64,000 bases of DNA from Gemmatimonadota bacterium (GTDB taxonomy: Bacteria; Gemmatimonadota; Gemmatimonadetes; Gemmatimonadales; GWC2-71-9), in the NCBI GenBank assembly GCA_025358055.1, contig JANYKV010000063.1, forward strand, positions 75,569 to 139,568, read 5' to 3'. The notes beneath the pieces are model-generated. The model made no database searches, was not told where the DNA came from, and saw only the letters and a list, made by a program, of their open reading frames with translations. A program made the position numbers and the translations under genes. Position 1 is the first letter of the stretch, and each line of letters begins with the position of its first letter. This document shows positions 44,174-52,825 of this stretch, in pieces.

Positions 44174-44635
44174 CTACATCGGGGGGCAGCCCTTGGTCCT
44201 AACGGTGTAGACGATACCCGCAATCTTCCAACCGGTCTCGGTTCTCACCAGCTGGAATGAATCCACACCACAGTGGCTGAAGCTCTCGCCGTTGTGGAAG
44301 TCATAGGGCGCCCATACCGTGGCGATCCCGCCGTCGATCCTCACCTCGGGCGACTGCATCCGTTCCCGTGGCACCGCGGTTCGTTTCGGGATGGCTGCGA
44401 TGAAATCCTCCGCCGAGGTCACCCGCGACGTTGACTGTCCATCCCGCTCCACAACGGCAACGAATTGCACCCCGGGGAGGAGTGCCGCCCGAAGCGCCGC
44501 GCTGTCTCGCTTTTCCATTCCGTCGAATAGCCGTTGGGCGGCTTGCAGGACCGCCTTCTCATTCGGCTGCTGAGCGACGAGTACACCCGTCAGAGGCAAC
44601 GCGACGGAGAGCGTGAGGGACAATCGAAGGATCAT
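44174..44635 (-). CDS. secreted nuclear transport factor 2-like (SnoaL/DUF4440) protein
   Basis: A 153-residue cone-shaped-barrel protein with a signal peptide (residues 1-21, VALPLTGVLVAQ). The fold is shown by NEKAVLQAAQRLFDGMEKRDSAALRAAL, PGVQFVAVV, GGIATVWAPYDFH and the closing FQLVRTETGWKIAGIVYTV. Such domains bind small molecules or act as small hydrolases and isomerases; no reaction can be assigned. The ORF track joins it to 330 upstream residues that are out-of-frame shadow of the Fe-S membrane gene; ATG 44635 opens the leader. Confidence 0.82.
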   Translation of the reverse strand: MILRLSLTLSVALPLTGVLVAQQPNEKAVLQAAQRLFDGMEKRDSAALRAALLPGVQFVAVVERDGQSTSRVTSAEDFIAAIPKRTAVPRERMQSPEVRIDGGIATVWAPYDFHNGESFSHCGVDSFQLVRTETGWKIAGIVYTVRTKGCPPM

Positions 44636-44649
44636 GCAACCTCTCCAGG

Positions 44650-45672
44650 TTATGATATGGATCGGGCCGGAACGTTGTTGACTCGAATCGCTCGCCAGCA
44701 CCAGAATGCCACCAGGGACAAAAACGCCCCGCGCAAGATGGCATTGCCCGAGGCGACGCCCACGGTCGAAAGAATCGTTGGAGAGGCGAACCAGTAATAA
44801 CAGCCAGCGGCCACCGCGGCGGACAAGGCACACACCAGCCGAGCCGGAAGTCGCAAAAGAAGGGTCGCGGCGACGACGAGCACGGAGCTGGCGGCGCTCC
44901 ACGCTGCAAAGTGCAGATACACCTGTCCCGCTGCATCGAGGGGACCATTTCGAGAGGTTCCATAGGCGACCACGAACCCGGGGAATACCGCTGCGAACGC
45001 TCCGAAAGGAGTGAGCAGCCAGGCGTGGCTCCGCCGTGAGGGGCCGAGTGTCTGGGGAATCGCCTTCTCGGCGGAGAGGTCGAGGCAGCCCCGCGGGGTA
45101 CAGAGCTGGCAGGTGGAGCAGCGCGGATTGCCCAGATTGAGCAGCGGCGCCTGACCATAGAGTCGCTCGACTGGGAGCACCGGACACAACGCATTGCAGA
45201 AGCCGGCCTTGGCATCGAACATCGCGCCGAGCACCAGGGCGGCGAGGGCGGCGAGGGCGGTGATGAGAACGAGGCCGGCAAACGACAGCCCATTTTGATT
45301 GAGGAGAAAGCGGCGAGCGGGAACGAGGAGGGCAAGCAGTAAGATCCCAACGGAACTCGTCCAAGCGGCCCAATGACCGACCAATCGCCGGCGCCCGCTC
45401 GGCTGGTTGGTGAGCATGTTGAGGGTGGCGAGCGGGCAGACTCCGCGCCAGAGCGCGGGACTGATCAGCAACGAAAGAGGCACCAGCGGAAGAACGAGGT
45501 TCCAGAAGACCGGAAGCACGATGTCGGGCCACCTTAGGGCACCACCGGCGGTGACCAAGGCAATCACGACTGCCATGCCTTGAATCACACGCCACATGAA
45601 CCGTTGGCGGGGAGTCAGCGACCACGGCTGGAGGACGCGTCGTTTGGTTTCTAATTCAGAGGTGGTGCTCAT
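44650..45672 (-). CDS. membrane-bound iron-sulfur protein, NapH/NosR/CcoG-like
   Basis: An approximately 340-residue integral membrane protein with six to seven hydrophobic helices. Cys clusters suited to iron-sulfur binding are visible: WRGVCPLATLN (first), AGFCNALCPVLPVERLYG (second) and NPRCSTCQLCTPRGCLDLS (third). This layout resembles the membrane ferredoxin proteins NapH, NosR C-terminal domain and CcoG that shuttle electrons to periplasmic oxidoreductases. No partner reductase is adjacent. The start is ATG 45672 (MSTTSELETK) or ATG 45681; I prefer the former because it follows closely on the stop of the small upstream ORF. Confidence 0.82.
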   Translation of the reverse strand: MSTTSELETKRRVLQPWSLTPRQRFMWRVIQGMAVVIALVTAGGALRWPDIVLPVFWNLVLPLVPLSLLISPALWRGVCPLATLNMLTNQPSGRRRLVGHWAAWTSSVGILLLALLVPARRFLLNQNGLSFAGLVLITALAALAALVLGAMFDAKAGFCNALCPVLPVERLYGQAPLLNLGNPRCSTCQLCTPRGCLDLSAEKAIPQTLGPSRRSHAWLLTPFGAFAAVFPGFVVAYGTSRNGPLDAAGQVYLHFAAWSAASSVLVVAATLLLRLPARLVCALSAAVAAGCYYWFASPTILSTVGVASGNAILRGAFLSLVAFWCWRAIRVNNVPARSIS

Positions 45673-45673
45673 G

Positions 45674-45799
45674 TCACGCATTCGCGGCTTCGGTCAACAA
45701 CGCACGCGCGGCTTCAATATCCGGATGAGCAGTTTCGTCACCTGCAGGGCCATCAACGATTGCTTCGGTGCCAAGCGGAGTCGTCGTAGAATTGGCCAC
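45674..45799 (-). CDS. possible small ORF (41 aa), unrecognised
   Basis: A GTG at 45799 has GGAGG 10 bases upstream and opens a 41-residue frame (ANSTTTPLGTEAIVDGPAGDETAHPDIEAARALLTEAANA) ending 2 bases before the start of the Fe-S membrane gene. The Ala/Glu-rich end would be helical. Nothing recognisable is encoded and the gap 45682-45846 otherwise holds only this frame. It may be a leader peptide or not a gene. Confidence 0.25.
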   Translation of the reverse strand: MANSTTTPLGTEAIVDGPAGDETAHPDIEAARALLTEAANA

Positions 45800-45846
45800 T
45801 CGAGACAGGCCTCCGTTGACTTTGACGTCCGGACCTCGGCAACAGG

Positions 45847-46263
45847 CTACCGGGGCGGCAGACTTGACAGCCTGGGGGACACACGGCGGTCGATGTGGCG
45901 GAAAGCGAACCACCCGAGTGCGCAGCCGGCCACCTCCGCAGCAAGCACCACGAAGGTCAGCAGCCGGGGGCGATCATCGGTGAGCAAGCCAAACGAGCGT
46001 CCCAACGCGAGGCCCCCAAGGGTCAAGACCTGGGCAATGAGGCCCGGACGCACGAAGGCATCACGTCGCGAACAGAGCGTAAAAAATATGGCGAGCCCGA
46101 TGTTCAACCCCCCGTAGGTCGACTGGATGTCAACCCGGGCGGTTGCGCTCACGAGACGGATATCGGCAATCCTGGCCAAGGAGACCGGCCAGAACAGGAA
46201 CGTCGCGCCCAACGCACCGAAGAGCACAGCGGAGAGCAGGAGAGAAAATCGCCCGAAAGCCAT
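45847..46263 (-). CDS. DUF4345 family membrane protein
   Basis: A 138-residue protein with four hydrophobic helices. The DUF4345 signature is the sequence ARVDIQSTYGGLNIGLAIFF, followed by RDAFVRPGLIAQVLTLGGLALGRSFGL and a final helix LTFVVLAAEVAGCALGWFAFR. The function is unknown; the family is a small inner-membrane protein common in many bacteria. ATG 46263 was chosen because the membrane helix begins there; the ORF track adds 18 residues from sequence overlapping nothing conserved. Confidence 0.82.
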   Translation of the reverse strand: MAFGRFSLLLSAVLFGALGATFLFWPVSLARIADIRLVSATARVDIQSTYGGLNIGLAIFFTLCSRRDAFVRPGLIAQVLTLGGLALGRSFGLLTDDRPRLLTFVVLAAEVAGCALGWFAFRHIDRRVSPRLSSLPPR

Positions 46264-46347
46264 ATTGGATACAATAGCCCCAAGTGCAGCTGATGTCGAT
46301 GTCCCGGGCCTTGGCAATCGCCCGCGCCAAGGGTCGCCACGGGGAAC

Positions 46348-47265
46348 TCAGTGCCGAACCGGAACCGGATGCAGCGCCAGCCAGGATTGGATGGTTCGGT
46401 TGACCAGATCGGGCGCATCCTGCTGCACAAAATGGTCCGCGCTGGGCACCGTGACGAGGGTGAGTCCATTCTCGACCCAGTCCCACGTTCCGCCGAGCGC
46501 GCCCGCGAGGAGGTACTGATCCTTGAGGCCATGGATCATCAACACCGGCGCTTTTACCTTGACCACCGCGGAGGTGTCTTCCGTGTACGGTTCCCGCGGG
46601 TAATTGCGCTTGTAATAGTTGAGCATCGCTTCAAAGTCGGATCGACGGAATGCCTCTACATACCGGGTCTTCGCCGCGGAATCCGTCACCCAACCCGCCA
46701 ATGCCTCGGCCGTGAGTCGTCCAGCCGCCCCCTCCTGTTGGAAGGCCCTCGCATACTGACTGTTGCGCCGTTGTACCGGATTGTGCGCCAATTCACGGAC
46801 CAATCCACGCAGGTGCGGGAGGTTAAGAATGATCAGGCGATCGGTCAACTCGGGGTACCGTTGCGCAAAGTACCAGGCCACCGCGCCACCCCAATCATGC
46901 CTGACGATCGTGGCAGAATGCGCCCCTAGTTGCTGAATAACCGCGGCCAGGTCAGAGGCCAGTAGAGATAGGTCATACTGCTCGACGCCTTTCGGTTTGT
47001 CGCTCAGATTGTACCCGCGCTGGTCGATGGCGACCACGCGATATTCCGGTGCGAGAGCCACCATTTGATTTCGCCAGGTGTACCAGAAATCCGGGAACCC
47101 ATGCAACATCACAATCAGCGGCCCGCGGCCCAACTCAGCGTAGTGGATCTTGACCCCGTCATGATTCACGAACCCATGGCGCACCCTGGCGTCAAACGCC
47201 GTATCCGACCCGGCCCCCGTGGAGAGCCAAAGAAACCAGGGGAGGCGTAAGGTGGCGAGGAACAT
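46348..47265 (-). CDS. alpha/beta hydrolase, epoxide hydrolase-like
   Basis: A 305-residue alpha/beta hydrolase with a possible N-terminal membrane anchor or signal ([19 protein letters not shown]). The oxyanion motif [10 protein letters not shown] is typical of epoxide hydrolases and haloalkane dehalogenases; the nucleophile is Asp in [12 protein letters not shown] (the usual Gly before His is Arg here), the general base His is in [13 protein letters not shown] and the acid is likely in HGLKDQYL. It probably opens an epoxide or dehalogenates. GGAGGG stands 5 bases before the start at 47265. It is divergent from the ABC exporter by 39 bases. Confidence 0.87.
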   Translation of the reverse strand: MFLATLRLPWFLWLSTGAGSDTAFDARVRHGFVNHDGVKIHYAELGRGPLIVMLHGFPDFWYTWRNQMVALAPEYRVVAIDQRGYNLSDKPKGVEQYDLSLLASDLAAVIQQLGAHSATIVRHDWGGAVAWYFAQRYPELTDRLIILNLPHLRGLVRELAHNPVQRRNSQYARAFQQEGAAGRLTAEALAGWVTDSAAKTRYVEAFRRSDFEAMLNYYKRNYPREPYTEDTSAVVKVKAPVLMIHGLKDQYLLAGALGGTWDWVENGLTLVTVPSADHFVQQDAPDLVNRTIQSWLALHPVPVRH

Positions 47266-47304
47266 CGGACCCTCCGAAGCGCGGATTCACGGTAGATTTT
47301 CCCT

Positions 47305-49065
47305 ATGAAATTGCTCTTCTCGTACCTCAGGCGCTACTGGCCGCTCGTGGCGTTGACGCTACTCCTCGCCACCATCAACCAGGTCTTCTCGCTGCTGGAT
47401 CCGTGGATCTTTCGCCACGTGATCGACCAATACGCCACGCGTTTCAGCGACTACACCCCACCGCAATTTTTCAAAGGGGTGGGCCTCCTCCTCGCCGCCG
47501 CGGTGGGGGTCGCGTTCGTGTCGCGGGTCGCAAAGAGCTTCCAAGACTACTATATCAATACCATCACGCAACGCGTCGGCGCTGAAATGTATTCCGACGG
47601 CCTCAAGCATTCCCTCGAACTTCCCTACCAAACGTTCGAAGACCAACGCAGTGGCCAAACCTTGAGCATCCTCCAAAAGGCGCGGACCGATGTGGAGAAG
47701 CTCATCGCCGCGTCCGTCAATGTTCTGTTCACGTCGCTCGTCGGCATCGTGTTCGTGACGGTCTACGCCATCAGCGTTCATTGGGTGATCGCACCCATCT
47801 ATTTCGCGACGATTCCTCTGATCGGGTGGGTCAGCTCGGTATTGAGCCGGAAGGTCAAGACCGTCCAACAGACGATCGTGGCCGAAACCACCGCGCTGGC
47901 GGGATCGACGACGGAGTCGCTCCGGAACATCGAACTCGTGAAGAGCCTCGGACTCGCCCAACAGGAAATCGACCGGCTCAACGGCACGACTGGCAAGATC
48001 CTCAAGCTGGAGCTCAAAAAGGTCAAATACATCCGGAGCCTGAGCTTCGTGCAGGGCACGATCGTCAACGCCCTCCGGACGACAATCCTGTTCGTCATGC
48101 TCTATTTGATCTACGCCCGGCAGATCACCTTCGGGGAGTTCTTCTCACTTTTCATCTATTCGTTCTTCATCTTCGGGCCGCTCCAAGAGCTCGGGAACAT
48201 CATCAACATCTATCGTGAAACCGAGGTCTCCCTCGCCAATCTGGCCAAGATCTTCCAAATGACTCCCGAGCCGAAACCGCTGGCGCCGGCTTCGATCTCG
48301 AACATCCGCACTTTGGAGTTCCGGGACGTTTCGTTCCGTCACCTCACTGCGTCGACCGACGCGCTATCGGGTATCAGCTTCCAGACCGAACGCGGTGAGA
48401 CGATTGCGTTCGTCGGACCATCGGGCAGCGGGAAGACCACGCTGGTGAAACTTCTGGTCGGACTCTATCGCCCGAAGACTGGGGAGATCTACTATAACGG
48501 CCATGCGGGAGAGGAGATCGATTTTGACCAGCTCCGGGAGCAGATCGGGTTTGTTACCCAGGATGCCCAGCTCTTTGCCGGTAACATTCGGGAAAACCTT
48601 CGGTTCGTGAATCCTGGCGCGACCGACGCAGACTGCCTCGAGGTGCTGCGACAGGCCGCGTGTGAACCGCTTCTCGCTCGAGCCAACCGAGGCCTCGATA
48701 CACTCATCGGTGAAGGCGGCGTGAAGGTTTCCGGGGGCGAGAAGCAGAGACTCTCGATCGCCCGGGCGCTGCTGCGCCGTCCGGCGCTGGTAATCTTCGA
48801 CGAGGCTACCTCGAGCCTCGATTCGCTCACGGAGGAAGAGATCACGAGTACGATTCGTGAGGTCTCCACCGCACAGCAGCACATAACCATCCTCATCGCG
48901 CACCGGCTTTCCACGGTGATGCACGCCGATCGGATCCACGTGCTCGAGCGGGGACGCATCGTTGAGTCGGGCGGTCATGACCAGTTGTTGGCCGAAATGG
49001 GCTTGTACTATGCGATGTGGCGGCAGCAGATCGGCGAGCGCGGGGCCACCGCGCAGGCGGCCTAG
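47305..49065 (+). CDS. ABC exporter (fused permease and ATPase)
   Basis: A 586-residue type I ABC transporter half. Six hydrophobic segments fill about residues 10-310; the nucleotide-binding domain has Walker A FVGPSGSGKTTL (from about residue 371), Q-loop IGFVTQDAQLF, signature VSGGEKQRLSIARALL (near 474) and Walker B LVIFDEATSSLD (near 494). Such homodimers export lipids, peptides or drugs. The N-terminal start has no clear Shine-Dalgarno. It is a single gene with no adjacent partner; the substrate is unknown. Confidence 0.93.
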   Translation: MKLLFSYLRRYWPLVALTLLLATINQVFSLLDPWIFRHVIDQYATRFSDYTPPQFFKGVGLLLAAAVGVAFVSRVAKSFQDYYINTITQRVGAEMYSDGLKHSLELPYQTFEDQRSGQTLSILQKARTDVEKLIAASVNVLFTSLVGIVFVTVYAISVHWVIAPIYFATIPLIGWVSSVLSRKVKTVQQTIVAETTALAGSTTESLRNIELVKSLGLAQQEIDRLNGTTGKILKLELKKVKYIRSLSFVQGTIVNALRTTILFVMLYLIYARQITFGEFFSLFIYSFFIFGPLQELGNIINIYRETEVSLANLAKIFQMTPEPKPLAPASISNIRTLEFRDVSFRHLTASTDALSGISFQTERGETIAFVGPSGSGKTTLVKLLVGLYRPKTGEIYYNGHAGEEIDFDQLREQIGFVTQDAQLFAGNIRENLRFVNPGATDADCLEVLRQAACEPLLARANRGLDTLIGEGGVKVSGGEKQRLSIARALLRRPALVIFDEATSSLDSLTEEEITSTIREVSTAQQHITILIAHRLSTVMHADRIHVLERGRIVESGGHDQLLAEMGLYYAMWRQQIGERGATAQAA

Positions 49066-49099
49066 ACTCCGCTATCCAGCAGGCGATACATCGTGCCAC

Positions 49100-50224
49100 T
49101 CAACGCGCCCGGCTCCAATCCTTGAGGAGTTGCGTTGCGGATGTCCGTTGACCTGATCGCCCGACGGGCGATTCGGTCGGCGTTCGACTGAATCGAGGCG
49201 CCACGTTGGGTTGTACTACGCCGCCGTCAGTCAGAAAGGTTTGGCGGGCACGGTTGTGGGGGTCCTCGACCGCCTCATGAAAATCCAGCACCGGCGCGAT
49301 ACAGGCATCCGAGTCCCCGGCCAAGGCCACCCACTCATCTCGGCTTTTCGTGGCCACCGCGGCTGCGATCTGGATGCGCAACGCGGACCAGGTGGCGGGA
49401 TCCCAGCGCGTTTTTTCCAGGTCCGGGTCCAGACCGAGAAGGCGAACCAGAACTGCGAAGAATTCATTCTCGAGAGCGCCGATCGCCACAAATTTCCCAT
49501 CGGCGGCCGGATAGGCATCGTAAAACGGCGCGCCACCGTCCAGGAGGTTCACCCCACGCTCGTCCCGCCAAAACCCCGCGGCCATCAAGGTCAGGGTCGG
49601 CGCAAGGAGCGCCGCGACTCCATCTGTCATTGCAACGTCGACAACCTGTCCTTTCCCGGACCGTTGGGCCTCGAGGAGAGCCGCGAGCATTCCACTGAGG
49701 GCGAACATCGTCCCACCGGCGAAGTCACCGACGAGGTTGAGCGGCGGCACCGGAGTTTGGCCGGCGCGGCCGATCGCGTGGAGCGCCCCAGTGATGGCGA
49801 TGTAGGTGAGATCATGCCCCGCGGTATGGGCGCGGGGGCCGGTTTGACCCCAACCCGTCAGACGCGTGTATACCAATCGCGGATTGCAGGCTAACACCAC
49901 TTCCGGCCCCAAGCCGAGTCGCTCGAGAGTCCCGGGCCGGAACCCCTCGATCAGTGCATCGGCCTGGGTGAGCAGGGCGAGGGCCGACTCTCGATCGACC
50001 CCGTGCTTCAAATCGAGCGTCGCCAGACGCTTCCCTCGATCGGTGAGTTGGTTGGTAATGCCGACGGACGCCGTGGGTCCCCTTCCGGCTGGTCGACCGA
50101 CGACGATGACGTCCGCACCGAGGTCCGCCAGGAGCATTCCGCACAATGGTGCCGGGCCAAGGCCGGCGAACTCGACGACCCGAAGCCCCGCGAGGGGGCC
50201 GGCGGAGTTAGGACTCTCACTCAT
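49100..50224 (-). CDS. CaiB/BaiF-family CoA-transferase (alpha-methylacyl-CoA racemase-like)
   Basis: A 374-residue class III CoA-transferase-fold enzyme. The opening LAGLRVVEFAGLGPAPLCGMLLADLGADVI is typical of alpha-methylacyl-CoA racemases, as are LTGWGQTGP and GHDLTYIAITGAL, which bring the catalytic His/Asp pair. It either epimerises 2-methylacyl-CoA or moves CoA between acids; the GHDLTYIA form favours racemase. This would fit branched-chain or sterol-side-chain degradation. ATG 50224 (MSESPNSAG) is the natural start; the ORF track adds 12 basic residues. Confidence 0.88.
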   Translation of the reverse strand: MSESPNSAGPLAGLRVVEFAGLGPAPLCGMLLADLGADVIVVGRPAGRGPTASVGITNQLTDRGKRLATLDLKHGVDRESALALLTQADALIEGFRPGTLERLGLGPEVVLACNPRLVYTRLTGWGQTGPRAHTAGHDLTYIAITGALHAIGRAGQTPVPPLNLVGDFAGGTMFALSGMLAALLEAQRSGKGQVVDVAMTDGVAALLAPTLTLMAAGFWRDERGVNLLDGGAPFYDAYPAADGKFVAIGALENEFFAVLVRLLGLDPDLEKTRWDPATWSALRIQIAAAVATKSRDEWVALAGDSDACIAPVLDFHEAVEDPHNRARQTFLTDGGVVQPNVAPRFSRTPTESPVGRSGQRTSATQLLKDWSRAR

Positions 50225-50290
50225 TCGTTTCCTCGCCTTGCGGCTGCGTTGCTGAAGCAATCTTTGTCACCGTCCGGTGCGATGCGGGCA

Positions 50291-50332
50291 CAGGTTTCTT
50301 CATCGGCCCTTCGGGCCTCTTCGCAATGACAG
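50291..50332 (-). repeat. dispersed intergenic repeat, divergent copy 3
   Basis: On the minus strand: CTGTCATTGCGAAGAGG followed by CCCGAAGGGCCGATGAAG. It has the same plan as copies at 12501 and 18690 (GTCATT-CGA-GAG core, then CGA-GAAG), with a GGCCC-TTC-GGGCC hairpin in the middle. Lies in the 139-base gap between the CoA-transferase and PQQ genes. The relation to the other copies is by plan, not strict identity. Confidence 0.45.
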
Positions 50333-50363
50333 AAGGGCGATCCATGCCTGGCGTAGAACTTCG

Positions 50364-52304
50364 CTACGGTGCGAGCGCGAATGCGATAAGCTTCCCGTCC
50401 GTCCCGTTTCCACCGACTGCCACCACCACGAACTGCTCACCCGTCACCGTCGCGTAGGTCATCGGCACGGAATACCCTTTGGCACCGAGGTCCGCCTGCC
50501 ACAGCACATGCCCGTTCCCTTTGTCGAGGGCATACAGCGTGGATCCGCCACCGGTGACGAAAATGAGCCCGCCTCGCGTGACGATCGGCCCGGGTGAACC
50601 AGCCACGCCGAGAGGTGGGAGCTTCAGGTGACGGAGCAACGGATGATGGCGGATCTCCGGCGTGTCTCCCAGAACGACCTGCCAACGACGAGCCCCGGTT
50701 TTGAGGTCGATCGCCGTCAGGGTTCCGTATGGGGGCTTCACGATCGGGAGCGCAACGAATCGATTCCGTTCCTCGAGCGATACAGTCGAATCAGGATCGA
50801 GATCGAGACTCGCTTTGAAATCGAGGGCGTACTCCGCGTCGAGCGTGTCACTCTTCGCCGGGCGACGCAGTTTGAGAAGGGCGGGCTCATTCGTCGCTTT
50901 CACATATACCAAACCGGTCTCCGGATCATACGCCGCCCCGCCCCATCCCGACCCACCGATGAGACCAGGAGCCGCAATCGTGCCTTGCACGGACGGCGGA
51001 GTGAAAAGCGGCCCGTACCGGAAGCCTTTCACCTTCTCCAAGGCTCGGCGCTTGAGGTCGGGCGTGAAGTCGATGACGTCCTCGAGTCCAAACCCCTGCT
51101 TGATGAACGGCGCCGGCAGGCTCGGGAACGGTTGGGTGGTCGCGGCACGTTCACCGGGGACGTCGCTCGGGGGAACCGAGCGTTCTTCGATCGGCCAGAA
51201 TGGCTTGCCCGTGACACGATCAAACACGTACAAGAAGCCTGTCTTGGTTGGCTGCGCGACAAAGTCGATCGAACCGGTCAGTTGTCGAAGCGTCCCGAGC
51301 AGCGGGGGTGCCGGCAAGTCGTAGTCCCAGAGGCCGTGATGCACGGTCTGGAAATGCCAAATGCGTTTGCCGGTCTTCGCGTCGAGACACACGAGCGCTT
51401 CGCCGAACAGATTGTTCCCCAAGCGTCGTCCGCCATACCAGTCATTGCTCGGTGTACTGACCGGCAAAAACACGAGCCCACGGTAGACATCGACAGTGAA
51501 CGGCGCCCAGACGTTCGTGTGGCCGGTGTAGGACCAAGACTCGTTCTCCCAGGATTCCGCACCGAACTCGCCGCGTTGCGGAATGGGTGAGAAGCGCCAC
51601 ACGCGACGCCCGGTCTTCACGTCGAAGGCCTGCACGTCACCCGGAGGGTCGTTTCGGTAGGAGAGTTTGTCGGCGACCCCATTCCCCACGATCACTAAGT
51701 CGTGATAGACCACTGGGGGGGACGTGTTGGTATAGTGGAGCTTATTGGTGCGCCGGATGAGATCGGCGGTGAGGTCGACTTCTCCGCCGCCACCAAAGCT
51801 CAGGATGGGCTTCCCGGTCGCGGCGTCCAGGGCGATGAGCCGCCAACGACTGTTGATGAAAATCCGGCGCTCCCGGCCATCGCTCCACATCGCCACGCCG
51901 CGATGCACGAACCCCGTGCCGTTGGGAGGCTGTCCCACGGCATAGGCCTTCGGATCATACCGCCAGATTTCCCGGCCGCTCTTGGCATCGAGCGCGGCGA
52001 CCTGATTGTAAGGCGTGCTCACAAATAGCGTATCGCCGACCATGATCGGCGTGGCCTGGAAAAAGCCCGGTCGCGTCCCAAATTCCGGCATTGGCTGCTC
52101 GCCGGTGCGCCACTCCCACCTTGGTTGTAGGCGTCGCACGTTTCCGCGATTCACCGACATCAACGAAGAATATTTCATCCCCCCAGGATCCCCGCCGTAC
52201 ACCGACCATTCGACCCGATGCTGGCCGGCCAGAAGCGACGGCATGAGTATCGCAAGGAGGAGCGAGCGTCGAACCGAGACGGAGCGTCGGGCGTTGCTGG
52301 TCAC
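50364..52304 (-). CDS. PQQ-binding-like beta-propeller dehydrogenase (quinoprotein)
   Basis: A 646-residue secreted quinoprotein. A basic-hydrophobic signal (SVRRSLLLAILMPSLLAGQ) leads to an eight-bladed propeller whose blades carry repeated Trp motifs, for example DAKSGREIWRYD, DVKTGRRVWRFS, DAKTGKRIWHFQTVHHGLWDYDLPAPP and DKGNGHVLWQADL. The HGLWDYDLPAPP region is diagnostic of membrane-type PQQ-dependent dehydrogenases. No cytochrome c domain or haem motif is present. PQQ synthesis genes are not nearby. Start is GTG 52304 with AGGA 5 bases upstream. Confidence 0.88.
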   Translation of the reverse strand: MTSNARRSVSVRRSLLLAILMPSLLAGQHRVEWSVYGGDPGGMKYSSLMSVNRGNVRRLQPRWEWRTGEQPMPEFGTRPGFFQATPIMVGDTLFVSTPYNQVAALDAKSGREIWRYDPKAYAVGQPPNGTGFVHRGVAMWSDGRERRIFINSRWRLIALDAATGKPILSFGGGGEVDLTADLIRRTNKLHYTNTSPPVVYHDLVIVGNGVADKLSYRNDPPGDVQAFDVKTGRRVWRFSPIPQRGEFGAESWENESWSYTGHTNVWAPFTVDVYRGLVFLPVSTPSNDWYGGRRLGNNLFGEALVCLDAKTGKRIWHFQTVHHGLWDYDLPAPPLLGTLRQLTGSIDFVAQPTKTGFLYVFDRVTGKPFWPIEERSVPPSDVPGERAATTQPFPSLPAPFIKQGFGLEDVIDFTPDLKRRALEKVKGFRYGPLFTPPSVQGTIAAPGLIGGSGWGGAAYDPETGLVYVKATNEPALLKLRRPAKSDTLDAEYALDFKASLDLDPDSTVSLEERNRFVALPIVKPPYGTLTAIDLKTGARRWQVVLGDTPEIRHHPLLRHLKLPPLGVAGSPGPIVTRGGLIFVTGGGSTLYALDKGNGHVLWQADLGAKGYSVPMTYATVTGEQFVVVAVGGNGTDGKLIAFALAP

Positions 52305-52396
52305 GGCTTCCTACTCCCGAGCGATGGGGAATGATGCCGAGGAGGGCGATCGCGAAAAGCGTGGCGAAACCCTCGCCGGACGAGTAAATCTAAAGG

Positions 52397-52798
52397 ATGA
52401 CTACCGTGAAGATGACAGCGCTGTTGGCACTGCTACCAACGGCCTTTCTCCTCGCCCTGTTCATCGCATGGCGACGGCGGATGAATCAGCCCGATGAGGA
52501 TCTCGCGGTCCTTCGCCGGCTGGAACAAGCCGGGCCCAATCCCACCCAGTCGCACCATCCCGAGTTCTTCCTCTACCTGCCGACCCAAGCGGCCGCGGAG
52601 TCCCTCGCGCAAGAGCTCAACGCGGACGGCTTTAGGACCGAGGTCCAAAGCTCGGAACGGAACGGCATGTGGCTGTGTCTGGCGACCAAAGCAATGACCC
52701 TCGACGAATCAACCCTCCGAGATCTTCGGAGTCGCCTCACGGCTATGGCTGAGGCGCGGGGAGGCGAGTACGATGGCTGGGGTACCACGCTGCGCTGA
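52397..52798 (+). CDS. RraB-domain protein with N-terminal membrane anchor
   Basis: A 133-residue protein. Residues 7-27 form a single hydrophobic helix (ALLALLPTAFLLALFIAW) followed by a basic patch. The rest is a ribonuclease E inhibitor RraB fold: DLAVLRRLEQAGPNPTQSHHPEFFLYLPTQAAAESLAQEL, a beta strand with WLCLATKAM and RLTAMAEARGGEYDGWGT. Standard RraB is soluble and binds the membrane-bound RNase E; a membrane anchor on the inhibitor side is unusual. It could regulate an RNase E/G homologue, or the fold may be used for another purpose. It is divergent from the PQQ gene. Confidence 0.8.
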   Translation: MTTVKMTALLALLPTAFLLALFIAWRRRMNQPDEDLAVLRRLEQAGPNPTQSHHPEFFLYLPTQAAAESLAQELNADGFRTEVQSSERNGMWLCLATKAMTLDESTLRDLRSRLTAMAEARGGEYDGWGTTLR

Positions 52799-52825
52799 CC
52801 TTCGACACTTGGGATTGGACCCAGA

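Noticed and set aside
44174-45625. 483-residue minus-strand ORF
   Set aside because: Only its last 153 residues are real (NTF2-like protein); the rest is an out-of-frame reading of the Fe-S membrane gene.
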